Origin: Clonostachys chloroleuca | Lineage: Eukaryota > Ascomycota > Sordariomycetes > Hypocreales > Bionectriaceae | Direction: 5' to 3' | Length of the DNA stretch: 64,000 bases | Assembly (NCBI GenBank): GCA_037952775.1 | Contig: JBANAY010000003.1 | Span: 10,974,001-11,038,000 of the forward strand | Shown: in pieces, positions 1 through 11,420 of the stretch | How positions within the stretch are numbered: position 1 is the stretch's first letter | How the letters are laid out: every line of letters begins with the position of its first letter | Program-made: the position numbers and the translations under genes | Notes under the pieces: generated by a model | What the model was told of the DNA's origin: nothing | The model's input: the letters and a program-made list of their open reading frames with translations, nothing else | Database searches by the model: none

Positions 1-2519
1 CTGAATGCTAAGTTGGCCGGTCTGGAAGGCATCAACGAAGAACTGAAGAAGGGTGCGACTACAGACCTTGAAGGGGCACAGAAAGAAGCCCTGGAGTGGA
101 AAGAGAAGCATGATGTTCTTGAAAGTGCCCACGTTGCCTTGACCAAAGATGCAGAGGCATCGAAACAACAAATCACAGACGCCCAAGGCGAGACAGTCTT
201 GATTCAGTCGAAGTTATCGGACCTGGAAAAAGCCTATGAGTCTTTGAAAGGTGATCTGTCAGAGCTCGAGGCTTTGAAGAAGCAGCTGGCCGATGCCGAG
301 GAAGGAAATAAGTCCATTCAAGCAAAGCTTTCGGAAGCATTGGAAGGTGGTTCTGCGGACCTCGAGGCTACAAAGAAGCAGCTGGATGATTGGAGGGAGA
401 AGTGCACTGCTCTTCAGGCCACCCATGACTCCTTGGCCGAAAGTACGAAAGCGCAACTTGATGCTGCTGACAAGGAGAAGCAAGCCGTCCAGGCAAAGTT
501 TGCAGAGCTTGAGAAGCATCACGAATCAGCAAAGGCCGACATAGAGCAACTCGAGGCTACCCGGAAAGATTTGGAGGCCTGGAAAGAGAAGCATGATGCT
601 CTCCAAGCCACTAATGAGGACCTGTCTAAGATGTCTGATGTTACCGTTAAAGAATTGAACGACACCAAAGAGGACCGGGACGCAGCCCAGAGCAAACTTT
701 TGGAGGTAGAAAAGGCCATCGAGGAACTTAAGAACAACTCATCTGCCGACGCCGATGCCTCTAAGAAGGAAGTCGAAGAGTGGCGGGAGAAGCATGATGC
801 TCTGCAAACTTCCTATGATGCTGCGGCCAGAGAGTTGATTGCAACCAAGGAGGGTCATGATTCGATCCAGTCTAGGTTGCTGGAGGCAGAAAAGCTCAAT
901 GAAGATTTGAAATCCGGAGGCTCTGCTGATCTAGAGGCCGCCAAGAAAGAAGTCGAAGAATGGAAGGAGAAGCACAGCGCTCTCGAGGCAACGCAGTCGA
1001 CATTAAGCGAGACGTCGGAAGCTACGGCAAAGGAGCTTGCCGAGACCAAGGAGAAGCACGAGGCTCTGCAGACGGAGATCTTGGAGACCAAGAAGCTCAA
1101 TGAAGAGCTCCAATCTGGAGCCGCTGCTGACCTTGAGGCTGCTAAGAAGGAAGCTGAGGAGTGGAAGGAAAAACATGGCGCTCTTGAGGCCACACAGTCG
1201 ACTTTGAGTAAAAATTCAGAGGCTACAGCGAAAGAACTTGCTGAGGTCAAGGAGAACTATGAGGCCTTGCAAGCGGCACAAAATACCCTGACCACAGCTT
1301 CAGAGGCTACTTCCAAGGAATTAGCTGAGATGAGGGGGAAACATGAGGCTCTCCAAGCTGAAATATTGGAAGTCAAGAGGGCCAACGAGGAACTCCAGTC
1401 TGGAGGCTCTGCTGACCTCGAGGCTGCTCGCAAGGAAGTAGAAGAATGGAAGGAAAAACACAACGCCCTTCAGCTTGCTCAAGAGGAAGCAAGTAGCAAG
1501 TCGGAATCACTGGCTACAGAGTTGGCTGAAGCAGAAAACAAATACCAAGCGCTCCAAGCTAGCTTATCCGAAGCTGAGAATGCCAACGAAAAGCTCAAGA
1601 AAGAAGTGTCCTCAGAACTCGAAGCAGCGAAGCAAGAGACTGATGAGTGGAAAGAGAAGCACGCCTCTCTCCAAATTCAGCATGAAACTCTTGCGGGAGA
1701 GGCTGAGACGGCAACGAACCAGCTCAAAGAGATCGAAGAAAAGAATCAAGTCAGACTGGCTCAGAAGAATTCCGAACTGAGCAATGCAAAGGAGGCTGCC
1801 GAAGCATTCGAAGTGAAGCTCAAAGCATTGTCCGAAGATCATGAATCTTTAAAGAAGGAGCATATGTCGCAGGTCGAGATACTGGAGGCTAGTCTCAAAG
1901 AGCACGAGGCAGGCAGTGAGAAGGCGAAGGCCATTCAAGATGAGCACGAACAATTGCAGAAGAAGCACGAAGAGCAGACCGCAGAACTGTCGGAACTCAC
2001 TTCTCAACTCGAAGCAGCCAAGGGCAAGGCCGCGAAAGCAGAGGAAGGGATCGAGACTCAGGCGAAGGTATGTAATAAGATATAAAAGGCTTTTAGTTGT
2101 CGCAACTAACCAAGAAACAGGAGAAGGCTGAACTCGAAGCCAAGATTTCTCAGCTCGATTCGGAAGCTCTCCAGTCCCAAAAAGAGGACGCTGAGCTGAA
2201 AGCCCAGCTTCAGGAGGTCCAAAAGAAGCTGGAAACCGCTGAAGATGAGGTCAAGACTGCCAAAGGGCTTGAAACCGAAATTATGTCGAAGCTTCAGGAA
2301 GCCCAGATCAATCTATCGACGGTAGAGGATGAGAAGAAAGGCGCGCTTGACAAGATAGCTACCATGGAAAAGAAGATCCAAGAGCTTGAGGACACGAAGA
2401 AGGAAGTCAAGGAGAATGGATCTAACAAGAAGGACAATGGCAAGGAGGGTGAAGAACCTTCTGCCACGTCCAGCCAAGAAGCTGACTCCGACGCACCTAA
2501 GCCTAAGGCCGACAATTAG
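1..2519 (+). CDS. Long coiled-coil protein, 5' end outside window
   Basis: Two exons, 1-2067 and 2121-2519, joined across a 53-nt intron (GTATGT...AACAG) in phase 0; the stop is TAG at 2517. The frame is open to base 1, so the N terminus lies outside the window; the TTG at 13 is not a start. The visible ~820 residues are almost entirely Glu/Lys/Ala/Leu heptads, predicted to be continuous coiled coil. They contain diverged internal repeats around the motif LEAxKKExEEWKEKHxAL, recurring roughly every 58-68 residues (for example near bases 363, 553, 757, 931, 1135, 1420 and 1620). The tail is acidic and polar with no zinc finger, membrane segment or retention signal. Such proteins act as tethers, cytoskeletal linkers or vesicle golgins, but no domain here distinguishes these, so function is unassigned. 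Confidence 0.9.
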
Positions 2520-3571
2520 GTTCGACTCCAAGGAGAAACGGAGGGATGAATGATGGTTTATGATTGGGAAGGCTTGAATATCTAATAACGCGACGTTTTA
2601 TCGAGTGATACCCACGAAAGATTATTGGCAGGTTGGTCGTGTTGGATGGAAATGTGCATTGATTTCACGAGATGATGTTTTAGGGGCGGCAGAGTTGATG
2701 GAAAGCGACTAGCATATGGTCTTTGAGGCTCACGAGGATATATAATGTTCCCTGTGCTTAGGTTATTGTTTGAATGCAAGATGCAAATTGCTCAGAATTT
2801 GTTCCCGGTATACTCTAATCATACAAAAATTTAGTTGCTCAGATTGTGTCCCGTGAGGATAGAACTGATTCTTCAATGATGTCCCTCTTTCATCTGTGAA
2901 CACTCTTTGTCAGTCATATTTCAAATTGCGCCAATTTTTTTCACACCGTCCTGAAGATTGGCGTTCAATTGGCCTTTAGAATCACCAAAGAGTACGCTAT
3001 GTCCGACAAGAAGACAACACACTGTGCCACGGGCATGGTCTGAGTTTTGTACTCTGTCCAACTCAGTTGATCTCTGGTTCGTGGGTATGGGAACCCTTGA
3101 GAAGCGAAATTGAGCCTCGCACAGAGGAGCCAATCCGACGCGCATTTTAGTAAACGCCAACATACCCCAAATGTAGTCAATTGTTTTAGACATATATGAA
3201 ATGAGTCATTCGCAGGTCTTAGGAATATCCCCGGGCTCGCACATACTTGAGTCACTTCGTCGGATGTCCGCCGAAGCACCAAAATCCGCCGCCATCGGCA
3301 TGGATGACTGGTTTTCGGCCCCTCCACGATCTATCATGCCGGCCCCGGATTCCCACTTAGTTAACGGGAGCCGGTGGATATAAAAACCCTAAGAGCAATG
3401 ATTTAGGTACAAGTGAACTATATAAACTTGGTCATCCTTCCAGTTGAAGTTCTGTACAGCCCAAAAAGTAGAGTCGAAGCTCATCCACGGTCTGATTTCT
3501 ATTCCTTGCCGAAACCCTGAAACTTTCCCCCAAACGAGAAATCAACCCATTTTTTTCGATATATTAGAACA
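2520..3571. other. Intergenic region, coiled-coil gene to homocitrate synthase
   Basis: About 1.05 kb with no supportable ORF. It should hold the 3' UTR of the coiled-coil gene and the promoter of the next gene. Confidence 0.6.
3379..3386 (+). promoter_or_regulatory. TATA box of the homocitrate synthase gene
   Basis: TATAAAAA lies 193 bp upstream of the proposed ATG at 3572, with a pyrimidine-rich stretch between. The placement suits a fungal core promoter and supports a start at 3572 rather than further upstream. Confidence 0.5.
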
Positions 3572-5682
3572 ATGTGCGGGAACGAGGAATCTAACGGCAC
3601 TGCGCCCAGCGTCCAGCGGGCTCCCCGGCCACGCCTTACCAGGCCGTCCAGGACTACATCTCCAATGTTAACAGCTACAAGATTATCGAGAGCACTCTCC
3701 GTGAAGGTGAACAGTTCGCCAATAGTTTCTTTGACACGGAAACCAAGGTCAAGATGTATGGGCTGCTTCCGATGTTTCTCTATATCATCCCACGGCTACG
3801 TACCAATGCTAATATGGCAGTGCAGTGCCAAGGCACTCGATTCATTCGGCGTCGATTATATCGAACTCACGAATCCTTGCAGCTCGGAGCAATCGTTCCA
3901 GGACTGTAAGACTATCTCCAACCTCGGCCTCAAGGCCAAGATTCTCACCCATGTCCGGTGTCATATGGGCGACGCCAAGAGGGCCGTCGAGGCAGGAGTA
4001 GATGGTGTAGATTTGGTCATTGGAACCTCGAGGTATCTCCGAGAGTATAGCCACGGGAAGAGCATGGAGATGATCCAGAAGACGGCTTTGGAGGTGATTT
4101 CATACCTACAGAGGTGAGATTGCAACACCATTCTATTGGCGGCACAGCGTCTCACGGCTGGACGTCAATTTACAGTAACCGGGTATCAAGGCTGACCGAC
4201 TCTTTGTTTACAGCCAAAATGTTGAGATCCGATTCTCCTCCGAGGACTCCTTCCGTTCTGACCTGGTTGATATTCTCTCGCTCTACAAGGCAGTCGATAG
4301 AGCGGGTGTGCACCGCGTTGGTATTGCAGATACCGTGTTAGTTTCCCCATCAGGTGAATAAGTGAACGATTTGCTAACTAGCAGAAGGGGTGGGGGTATG
4401 TCTTGCGTTCCTTGTTTTCGTTTGCCGTTGACGCTCACGATTATCGATCTGGCATTCGGGATTATTCTAACTAAATGATTTCAGCAACTCCTCGTATGAC
4501 ATATGACGTGGTCCGCACTCTTCGTGGTAAGCATTTTGGTGTTAGAACTTGCCTAAGAAATCGACTGATTAATTGGCGGTATAGGTGTTGTTTGTGATAT
4601 TGAGTGCCATGTAGGTCCTTGAGAAGCTCATCTGGGCCCTCATCAAGACACTAATTCTTTGACTAGTTCCATGACGATACTGGCTGCTCAGTGGTAAGTC
4701 CTCTCACATTCTCTATGTACGCCCTTTCATATGCTGACGTCAATGCTTTATGATCATAGGCGTAAGTTTTATTGCCTGGCTCTTTATGTGAATTTGGGCA
4801 CTGGTACTGATACCTCATTATAAGGAATGCGTTCTGTGCACTTGAGGCTGGTGCAACGCATGTTGACACATCTGTCCTCGGTATTGGTGAGCAATCCACA
4901 AGCCGCAAAATATTCCGCACAAACTAATAACATGCATTGGCTAGGCGAGAGAAACGGCATTACGCCATTAGGTATGCCAATCTCGAAACTAGCATCCAAC
5001 CCTTACTGATCCGAGAAAGGTGCTTTCATGGCAAGAATGGTTGTCACCGCCCCCGAGTACACAAAGTCCAAGTACAATCTCAAGGAGCTGAAGGCTCTTG
5101 AGACTTTAGTAGCCGATGCAGTAGAGATCAATATCCCGTTTAACAACCCAGTCACGTCAGTCACCGCTCCTCCCAAGCTACAATGGTTTGCCTGAGATTA
5201 ATATCGTGGCAGGGGCTTTTGCGCATTCACACACAAGGCTGGCATCCACGCCAAGGCTATCCTCGCCAACCCTTCAGTAAGAATCTTTCTATACGAAGGT
5301 AAACATGCCCAATTTAGCTGACTTTCCTCGAGACATATGAGATCCTTGATCCCGAGATCTTCGGTCTCTCTCGCTACGTGTCGATCAACAGCCGCATGTA
5401 AGCAGCACCTAAAGTTCACCGAGGTGTGATTAGAAACTGACGTTGGCCAGAACCGGTTGGAATGCCGTCCGCTCGAGAGCTGAGCAGTTGGGACTCAGTA
5501 TGACTGATGAGCAGGTCAAGGAAGTGTAAGTTCGAGCTTTGAAACTATGTTGACGCGCAGAAGCTGACAGGAGCGAAAACAGGACCGCCAAGATCAAGCA
5601 GATGGCCGATATCAGACCCCTTGCCATTGATGATACGGACAGTATCCTTCGATCGTTCCATCTTGAGCTTCAGCAGTCATGA
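3572..5682 (+). CDS. Homocitrate synthase (LYS20/LYS21 type), intron-rich
   Basis: Condenses acetyl-CoA with 2-oxoglutarate in the first step of the alpha-aminoadipate lysine pathway. Exons: 3572-3755, 3826-4113, 4214-4336, 4388-4395 (or from 4385), 4485-4526, 4585-4610, 4667-4693, 4760-4761, 4825-4886, 4945-4971, 5020-5155, 5213-5276, 5333-5397, 5451-5525, 5583-5682. All have GT-AG borders and the phases join into about 409 residues. Family motifs in order: [10 protein letters not shown] (catalytic Arg-Glu), [45 protein letters not shown] (metal Glu and His), [21 protein letters not shown]. Oddities: 14 introns, a 2-nt and an 8-nt exon, VGGATPR where VGCATPR is usual, and a one-base frame break near 3623-3626 that one extra C would repair. 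The motifs point to true homocitrate synthase, but it may be a second, divergent copy. The start was chosen for the MCGNEES-like N terminus and the upstream TATA box. Confidence 0.88.
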
Positions 5683-6284
5683 GTCATGGATGTCCAGACT
5701 GCGACATCCTGTTTAGGCTTTTGGGGTTAGAGGATAAAATCAAAATGTCGTTGGGTTGTATAGGATGTTGCTAGCCATAAACGAGATATAAAATGATCAT
5801 CCTGTTCTATTTATCTCTTTTCCTAGTTTAGAAACGCCACGTGAAGAGCGAAAAACAAAGAATATTGTAATGCTAGAGGTAGAAAATAAATATTTATCAT
5901 GAACCCTTGCTAACTCTACTTCTGGGAAGTGCCAATTCCGCGAGCCTTCCAATTCAGCTGTTCCTGAAACCCAACGGAAGTTTAACAATGCCATGCCAGT
6001 AACTCCACGTAATCACCCACGAGCAGAATCATGAAATGGTTCAAAAAAGAATCAAGCACCTACCTAGGCAATCTCATGGAAACGGCGTCAATAGAAAGAG
6101 GCTTCTGCAATACTGATTTCAGCACTGACGGAAGGAAGCAACATGAGGCAGGAGCGAGCGGTGAGGTGGATTAGGTCAGCACTTCCTCAAAATACGCCAT
6201 GGATTGGGTGACCTTGGTTGCACGTCACCACGATCGTCAAGTCAAGCGTATCCCAGATTGAGGAAGTTCGAGAACATTAGAATC
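5683..6284. other. Intergenic region with a short upstream ORF
   Basis: 602 bp between two genes on the same strand. An ATG at 6199 opens a 20-codon reading frame ending at 6261, just before the downstream start at 6285; it could be an upstream ORF if transcription starts before it. Otherwise no signal. Confidence 0.4.
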
Positions 6285-7466
6285 ATGGGCTCGTCTGATA
6301 TTCCACCTCCATCGGCGCCGGATTGGCTCATACCGGCCTCAACCGTCTGCCTAGGCCTGGGCGTCTTCTTCTGGCTGGCGGCGTATGTCCTTATGTTCCA
6401 GCGCTCACTCCAAACAAGAGACACGCCCATGCCCCTGATCGCGCTCGGTGTAAACCTCGCCTGGGAGGTCGTCTGGGTAGTCTATGTCGCCGACTCCATC
6501 CTCGAGAAGCTTGGCTTCGCCCTGTGGCTCCTCTTCGACGTCCCAGTGCTCTACGCGACGCTTCGCGCTGCGCCGCGCTCTCTCAGGTCGCATCCGCTCA
6601 TCGCTCGGCGCTTCTCGCTCATCCTGTTCCTTGTGTTCCTGTGGGGTGTCGCGGCCAACGCGTCCTTTGCGTGGTGGTGGCTCAAGGAACCGCATCGGGG
6701 GTACGGCATCAAATGGGGGAAGACCTGGTTCGGCCAGGAAGCACGCGACACAACCGAGCTGTCCTGGTGGGCGGCCGGCACAGCGCAGATGGCCTTCAGT
6801 GTTGGTTCTTTGGCCATGGTACTCCAGCGTGGCCATTCGGGTGGCCAGAGTTATGCAATCTGGTACGTTTGCTCCCCTTTAGGCGCTCAGCTCATGCATC
6901 TACCCTTTCACCCCGTCACTATCACCAACAAATTATGTACATCCTCCACAACGTGTCCGCACACACTGTAGGATGTATGGCGGCGGCCGAGAATTATCGG
7001 ATCGCTGATAACCACGGGGACGCCCGATGCCTTCGCCGTGTGTTGGTCTCGTTCCATTGTCATTGTTGTTGGCAGCTGAAAGACCGGTCAGTCCTGTCGC
7101 CTCGGGCCATGGCGGCTAAGCCAGCCACTCAGCACGAGCGGCCAACAGGAAATCACGAATTAAAATGAGCGGCTCGTGACCATGATTGTCTCGGATAGTG
7201 ATCGGGCTAACAGGTGTGCGTCTAGGTTCTGCCGGTTTGTTGGATCGCAGATGGGACTCCCTCTTGCGTGTGGGCTTCTGTGGTGGTACTGGCCCGAAGC
7301 CCATGGCTTCATCCTCCATCCTGTTTCAGGCATCATCATTGGCACGTCACTGCTGTGTGACATTGCTTACCCCTTTGCCTTGGCTTATGTGAGGGGCACG
7401 GAACGCATCTTGCCCGACGGCACAATAGTCGCTGGATCATTTGAAGCCCACGCGAAGGGAAAATGA
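6285..7466 (+). CDS. PaxB/Pyr4-family membrane terpene cyclase-like protein
   Basis: Two exons, 6285-6862 and 7226-7466. The split TG|G codon becomes Trp and the product is 271 residues with about seven hydrophobic helices and no signal peptide. PaxB/Pyr4-type integral membrane cyclases protonate and cyclise epoxidised prenyl chains of indole diterpenes and meroterpenoids, and are normally about 240-270 residues. Two acidic residues are essential in Pyr4: one in the second helix region and one near the C terminus. Candidates here are Glu61 in NLAWEVVW and Asp237 in LLCDIAYPFALAY. The 363-nt intron is long for this genome. No prenyltransferase, PKS, FAD epoxidase or P450 lies within the window, so the substrate is unknown and a non-cyclase role for this fold remains possible. 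The upstream in-frame TTG at 6204 was rejected as a start. Confidence 0.8.
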
Positions 7467-9159
7467 ATGAAACAATAGACAAGCTCGGGTTGAATACGGA
7501 CACTGCCGTGTTGGAGGCGTGTCCGATCTACCAACCGATCACACCCCCATCCGAGCAACGGCCGGCGATAGTCACGCACGCATTCTCTGCAGCCTCCGAC
7601 AAAGAAGAGATAGCAGCAACTAGCTGCAAGCCTCTCAACGCCGATCACAACCCGACCAACAAGCCGGGCAACCTTGTTGAGTTGGTGGTGCTCTATTCAC
7701 TCAACTAGTTTAACTCCTACCCAGACTATCGGGTTGCCTCGCTAGGTTTCTTGGACGCCAGTCTCTTGCGAACTCGCAATAGAGGACTAAGACCATTGCG
7801 GACGGCTAGTTGATGTCCAGGTAGGCATGAAGGAGGGTCGGTATTATGTGCAACCTCAGTCAACTCTTGTATCTCTCGCGATCGTCACTACATTTGGATA
7901 TGTTCCTACTTTCACTTGCCACCCTGCCCGTCTGCGTATATTTACACATCCGTGCCTCCGTCTCTTTCGCATGCTGGTCTCAGGTGATGGACTGGTGCAG
8001 TACTAGACGAGTGAGCTGTATTGACCAGGAAACGACCAGTATCTATTGTGTTACTAATTGCACCCGGTTAACGCAGGTAAAAGGAAATTCCTTGGAGGCC
8101 TAGGAGAACCAATGGCACGGAAGCAAAAAGTGACGTTCCGCCGAGCAGAAGTCCCTGATCGATGGCAACCCTCCACCTCCGTCCGATATCACACGCAGGG
8201 CAGCCCGGTCTGGTTTCTTTTTCAAACAAAAGAAAAAATATTCCGCGTGACGAAATTGCGCTTCCAGCATATGCCTGACCTGTAGGCACGGCACGGGAAG
8301 GATCCGTTCACCCCCTACGCAACGTACCACATTGTGTACTTTTGGTACACATATTGGCGGCATGTTCCTCATAACTCGTGCCAATGATTCCTTTGGAAAT
8401 GGACAGGGAGGGGAGTAGGGGCGTGGATGACGCGAGTCTGGGTGGTAGCTGTGATAGCCACCTATCTCTGATGCCGCCAAAAATGCGATCAGTCACCTTC
8501 AGCCCCCAAGGTTCTGTCATCTGCCCAGCCCCGGATTGGGCAGCTCGGGAATAGGTATCTCCCAGACTCTCACGCCGGAACTGCAGGCCCTTGAATTCTC
8601 CGTGTGTGTGAAATTTGGCCCGTGAATAGAGGGAAGGTCCGGGAAGTTGTCGCCTCTACGTGCGTTGGTACAGGCGAGCCCACATCAGAGGCTAGTGGCG
8701 ACCCGAAGAGCAGGGCGAGACAGGCCATGGGAGAGATGATGAGGCGGCTCAAGGCAGGGCGATGTACAGTGACCGACCTCTTGGCGCCACACGCGCGGGC
8801 GCACGTATCCTTGCACGCAGGCTTAGAGGAGTGACCTATCATGGGAAAGAGGCTCAATTCACCAGATCGGTAGGCGATGACTGGACAGCGAGCGCGAGGA
8901 GACCAGCTGGACGTTCCTTTACAAATGGTCAAATGGCGGGATCCATCTTGGCCAAGCCTGGTTGTCTCGTTTCACAAACAATGCTCAACGTTGCATTTCC
9001 CAACGACAGACGAGGATGATGCAGGTGTCTATACGAGTGGAGGTTTTATGCATTGGACATCTCGATGGATGTACGTTTATCCATCGATTTGCGGGTTAGT
9101 TCGGCGTTTCTCCTCAGGCAAAACAGACTCTCGGGCTGTCTGGGGTAAGGGATGCAAGA

Positions 9160-9176
9160 GGGGGGGGGGGGGGGGG
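9160..9176 (+). repeat. Homopolymer G17
   Basis: Seventeen consecutive G in non-coding sequence. Runs of this length are prone to length error and can form quadruplex-like structures. Confidence 0.9.
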
Positions 9177-11329
9177 CTGGTAGCCTTGGCAGGTGCCAGA
9201 AGACAGGACAAAAGGTCCATCAAAGGGCATCAAGGAAAAGGTCAGGGTAACAGGAGCCAAAGCCAGGGTTCAGCACCCAAAGGAAAACCTGAGGGGTGAT
9301 GCATGTCATCCCTGGCAACTGCTGACGCGGAACTGGGAAAGCTTCTCGATCATTAGCCGAACCTCGCCGCCGGGTGAGAGAAGCAATATTCCTCGAGGAT
9401 TTCCTAGAAAAGATCGCCTGACAAGCAACTCCCCTGGGATTCCCTTGATAATGGAATTGGGTAGGATGCGAGCCCTGGACGGATTTTTTTACCCGCCAAA
9501 AACACGCCAGGCAACCACATGCGCCGGCTTGGCAAGATTCCTCCGATGATCGGTTTGGGCCGTGATTTTGTTGGCTAATTGTACCTTTTCTACGCCTCAC
9601 CGAGATCGGGAGCTCGGTGTATTGCGTAAGTTTGCATATTGTGTGTGTGGATGGTGTCATGAAATGGTAGATAACTTCACTTTCCAATTTTGACATGCAA
9701 GACTCCGGAAACTTCCAAGTTTCATTTTTCTGTTCCAGCCTGTCGCAATAACCTTGTCATTTTCCCCAAGACAGAAGCCGAAACTTTTCTCCTCAACGCC
9801 CACACTCCTCTCCAGTACTAACCGAGTCGGCTGTCACCGGGACCGGTAACCACTCAGCTGCCACTCTCCTTGCAATATCGGTGGACGGCGGGATCCTCGG
9901 TACCTAAACCAACCCCTGGACATTTGAGCTCCAGAGAGAACGTTACTATACATGGAATCGACCCCTGGCAATGGTGGACAATAACAGCAAGCGAGAACGA
10001 AGAATGGTGAATCATTTCCTTTCACCACTTTCGGAAATTCGGGGTCTTGTGCCCTTGACAAATAGTAGGCAAGGCGTATTCAAACTCAAAATTAATGAAC
10101 GGTAGGGATTCTTTGTTGGTTGGGGAGACCAACCAGCCAAGCAGGGTCGTAACGCACGCCCAGAGAGATGGCACTCAGAGAGCCAATTGGACTCTCCGTG
10201 AAGCTCGATTCATCATATTGCCTCGTATATCAGCCCTGAATTAAGCCGCCAGCCTGATTCTGGGACCACGCAATTTGATAAGGCAGGCATGTCACTCTGC
10301 TGCTAGCCAGCCTAGCATCTCGCCGTCCAAGGGTCCCGAAGAAACTTTCTTGAAAGAAAAATTTCCTCCCCTGTCCCTCCGCCGGGTCATGATGGCAGAA
10401 GTGGAACGGATTCCCACATTACACCGACAAGGTCGTTCCAGGCATCTGGTACACCAGACGACGGTCCTTGCGCCTCGCATATCACATTGGCAAAGTGGAT
10501 CTGGTTACATGGCTTGCGCATCTGATTCAAATCATATGATGCGGAGCTTTATGGCCCCGTTGCTGCATGGAAAGTCAAAGTGCAAAAATGATTGATGCCA
10601 TTAGCTGTTGGTGCACCGGACCGGTCCCATGGTTGATGGACAAACACCTTCAGAGGGGGGCAAGAGAAGGGAGAAAACGGAGCTATCATGTTCGCCTCGG
10701 GGCCAATCGTAAACTCAGAACTCGGCATAAATCATATTCGCTCGGCGCCCAATTGGGTGACAAAGAGGAAGTGCAGATTTCACTTTTGGTCGGAATAACC
10801 CGTCAGAGTCTCTTTTTTTCCTCCTCACGTACCACTCGCTCGGGTCCGGCGCCATTTGCCTTGTTTTCGATTTGAAGACGTGTTTTCCAACGGCCAGGAG
10901 CTCTGCTAAGCTGGCTGGCGAGAAACGGCCTGGGGAGGGGGCAAGGACTCCATCCTGCTTGCTGGGACCTGACCGCTCGAGGCTCAAGCCCTGGTAAACG
11001 CACTGCCGAGACGTTATTCCACTATGGGAGCTGATCGTCGAAGACCAGCCTCGACCGCGAGGGGTTTGCGGCAGTTCTGTCACTTGCTCATTGACTCAGG
11101 AGACAAATATGGAGAGAGGGTGTTGATCATGATGTCCAAAGGTAAGAATCAGGCCGCCATCTGAGCGTGCCGCTCGCACTTGCCCACTCGATTTGGTCTG
11201 GCCGGCTGACTAACGGCAGACTACAGGAACTCAACCAGTCAGGCCAGACGGTATGGCGTAAGACGCTGCCATGCCGTGCCGCGGGGTGTCGTGCTTTGGG
11301 TGCCGCGCATCGTCCTGGTGGCCAGCGCT

Positions 11330-11420
11330 GTGATGTGTTGTCCTGTGTTGTGTCGTGTTGTGCTCTGCCTTGCCGGACAGTTGTGCACCAGAGTGCTGCG
11401 CTGTGCTATGCAGCGTTGTA
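11330..11420. repeat. Degenerate GT/GTGTT low-complexity patch
   Basis: Irregular repeats of tgtgttg, tgtcgtg and tgctctg. Read on the minus strand they produce a His/Thr/Gln-rich spurious ORF. A compositionally similar patch occurs near 15.68-15.75 kb. Confidence 0.6.

Noticed and set aside
13..15. Start codon for the coiled-coil gene at base 13
   Set aside because: The codon is TTG and the frame is open to base 1; the gene runs in from outside the window.
6323..7168. 281-codon ORF overlapping the cyclase-like gene
   Set aside because: Out of frame with a clear membrane protein; Arg/His/Ala-rich shadow that runs through the intron.
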